From positions 1 through 64,000 of the forward strand of contig DASXFN010000043.1 in NCBI GenBank assembly GCA_036489565.1: a stretch of DNA of 64,000 bases, in the 5' to 3' direction. The first letter of the stretch is position 1; every line of letters begins with the position of its first letter. Shown here in pieces: positions 62,262 to 64,000 of this stretch. The translations under genes were made by a program, and so were the position numbers. The stretch is from JAICKN01 sp036489565 (GTDB lineage Bacteria > Acidobacteriota > Terriglobia > Terriglobales > Acidobacteriaceae). The notes beneath the pieces were generated by a model. The model had not been told where the DNA came from and made no database searches. It saw only the letters and a list, made by a program, of their open reading frames with translations.

Positions 62262-63247
62262 TCATGCCACAACGTGGTTGAAATCGCTTCGCTCTCCTCG
62301 TGTCTGATCTCCAAGCCCTTCCAAAAATCCCTGTCGCCAACTCGGCCATTTGAGTGTCCACGGCAGCAGGGACTTCGCTTTGTGATTGGAAGCCCCGCGG
62401 GCCAGCGTCATCATCGCTATTCCAGGTGCTCCAACGGCCATGCGTCCCAGCCACGCGGGAATATGCCGGGGAGCTTTGGCGCGGACGGCTTTTGCAAGAT
62501 AAGGCAGCCACTCCGAAACCGGCACTGGTTCGTCGTCGGCGATGTTATACAGGCCCGGCATGCTCGCTTCAACTGCGGCAAGCGTGGCGGATGCGGCGTC
62601 GTCAATATGAAGAAATGACCAATATGCAGTCCCACCCCCAACGATGGGAACGCGTCGCCGGCGGATATCCTCAAGAAGCGAACTACCCGCACCGAGAGAA
62701 GTTCCCGGACCGTAGAAGGAACCGTAGCGCAATACAAAGCCTTCAATTTTCTTGTCCTGCATTACCGACGATTCCACATGCACAATCGCCTTCAATGATT
62801 CGCGCAGCGCCGGTTCGGGCAATGAAACGAGGGGATCGTCTTCTGTCTTGACCCAGCTTCCGGTCCGCTCATACGGCCATCCTGTGTAACTCTGTGCGAT
62901 AAATCTTCGGCAGCCCACCGCGTGCGTGGCCGCCAGAAGATGGTCCGTTCCTTCAGTGCGAAGGCGGTTGGTCGTGGCAAACTCCTGGTCAAAACGGCGC
63001 AGGTTGAAACTTGCGGGATTGCAGTCATCTGATGGATCACAACGTCCGGCTGTGCGCGTTCCACCGCTTCAAGAACCGCTTTCTTGTTAAGTGCATCAAC
63101 GAGCACGGGCAGGCCTCCCGCGGCTTGGATCAGCGCGATTTTTTCGGCGCTCCGCGTGGTTCCAGTGACGGTGTGCCCCGCGCCAAGCAGCAAGGGAAGC
63201 AGCCGCTTTCCAATCGCTCCAGTAGCTCCCGCAAGAAATATTTTCAT
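62262..63247 (-). pseudogene. NAD-dependent epimerase/dehydratase, frameshifted
   Basis: The N-terminal half reads MKIFLAGATGAIGKRLLPLL (Rossmann motif GATGAIG) through VVIHQMTAIPQVS. From there the frame must shift by one base near 63005 to continue RRFDQEF, TNRLRTEGTDHLLAATHAVGCRRF, QSYTGWPYE and FVLRYGSFYGPGTSLG, then FLHIDDAASATLAAVEA to the end. With the shift repaired the protein is about 325 aa, a normal extended SDR-like size. Either a real pseudogene or a single-base sequencing error. Confidence 0.8.
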
Positions 63248-63753
63248 AACGATGCTCCACAGAGAAAATTCATTGTTGTCAGCGCTCTTTTGGGAGCAAC
63301 ATTTTTCCGGGTTATGCCAGTTGCCGCCAATTACCTGGGCGCGAAGACGCAACCACTATGTTTGGATTTTCCAAATTTGGCTTTGTTGCAAAAAATGATT
63401 TTGTTTATCCGCCCTGGATACTCGCCTTATTGAGACAGAAATAAAAATATAGGACGCTCGGAGGCCGGGTTTAAGCGATGCAAGGAATTGAATTGAGTGG
63501 TTTCACGCTTCTGACGGGCGCTCTCGCTAACGCAGTCCTAAGAAAGTCGTTTGACCGTCCCACTCCCACGCGTGGAAATCCTCTGTTACAATTTAAGTCG
63601 CGGAGCAGGGACAGCTGCTCTGATTGTATTTTGCAGGGTGTCATGCCTCCGTTTTCATCCGAGTTTTCACTCAACCGGGTTTGAAGTAGACGAGGGCAGT
63701 TGGCGCGAATAGCGAACACCAGGGTTTTCCCAAAAGACCCAGTGAGCAAGCGT
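63248..63753. other. Intergenic region upstream of tRNA-Asp
   Basis: About 500 bp without a supportable gene: the short open frames lack ribosome sites and known motifs. No palindrome of the local families is seen. The tRNA promoter is not clear. Confidence 0.5.
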
Positions 63754-63830
63754 GGGGACGTAGTTCAGTTGGTTAGAACGCTGCCCTGTCACGGCAGAGG
63801 TCGCGGGTTCGAGTCCCGTCGTCCCCGCCA
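63754..63830 (+). tRNA. tRNA-Asp (anticodon GTC)
   Basis: Acceptor GGGGACG pairs with CGTCCCC; the anticodon stem CTGCC/GGCAG encloses CTGTCAC, giving GTC; the T arm has GGTTCGAGTCC. The discriminator G and CCA are encoded (63827-63830). Confidence 0.97.
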
Positions 63831-64000
63831 TCTTTTCAGCAGGCCCACATCAGCACTGCAATACAGAATGCCGTCATGCTTCCAGGAAGCACCGAGTTCC
63901 CAGACAGCCCCCAATGTCATCGATGTTTCAATGGCAAGCCGCCGAAGTCGGTAAACCACTTCATGTAACAATTTGCGGACGCCTCTACCCTCGGTGATGT

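Overview
The window looks like a chromosomal segment of an Acidobacteriota (Terriglobia-type) soil bacterium. This is an inference from gene content: an Oar-like TonB-dependent receptor with the usual C-terminal aromatic end, a duplicated-domain MacB/FtsX permease of the ADOP type, a BshA-type glycosyltransferase, a Tes/Mss-like radical SAM protein, lipoproteins with an SGCGGG-type start, and many 'GTCATTCCGA...GAGGAATCTGC' palindromes between genes.

Layout. 1-4.5 kb: 3' part of a TonB-dependent receptor and a secreted TPR protein. 4.5-14.5 kb (minus strand): a Tad/Flp pilus cluster with two Flp pilin genes, then cpaB, secretin, cpaE, cpaF, tadB and tadC, followed by a DUF192 gene translationally coupled to a large TonB-like protein. 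14.7-17.9 kb: a GH3 glycosidase and a HAD phosphatase. 17.9-23.0 kb: a haem-copper oxidase maturation cluster, read as copper-site lipoprotein, ctaA, ctaB, ABC ATPase, ABC permease, DUF420, with tightly overlapping starts and stops. 23.1-31.9 kb: housekeeping and envelope genes (isocitrate/isopropylmalate-type dehydrogenase, nrdR, a flippase-like membrane protein, lytic transglycosylase, Cof-type HAD, TPR membrane protein, LytS-type histidine kinase, bshA, PilZ). 32.7-44.5 kb: ADOP permease, fused amino-acid binding protein/permease with its ATPase, isoprenylcysteine methyltransferase-like protein, acs, two small proteins, and a sodium/solute symporter with its DUF3311 partner. Small unknown genes and repeats follow.

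The 44.6-58.6 kb part is accessory and the most unusual. It holds two decayed REP-associated tyrosine transposase (RAYT) remnants, two pairs of long direct repeats (about 215 and 367 bp) that alternate with small AT-rich genes, a detached 3' tail of a radical SAM gene, a toxin-antitoxin pair broken in both genes, the radical SAM gene itself (a candidate for membrane-spanning lipid synthesis), a large beta-propeller-like lipoprotein, a tandem array of GIY-YIG/REP units with one intact copy, and a PD-(D/E)XK nuclease gene carrying about 246 bp of REP-type sequence in frame between its catalytic motifs. 58.6-64 kb returns to ordinary genes (cupin, SET-domain protein, tRNA-Gly, zinc-ribbon membrane protein, DUF302, SEL1-type protein, frameshifted epimerase, tRNA-Asp).

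Several palindrome families are scattered through the non-coding gaps. The best candidates for something not well described are the RAYT/REP/long-repeat complex, the REP-invaded nuclease and the GIY-YIG/REP tandem array. All family names come from reading motifs by eye; no database search was run.
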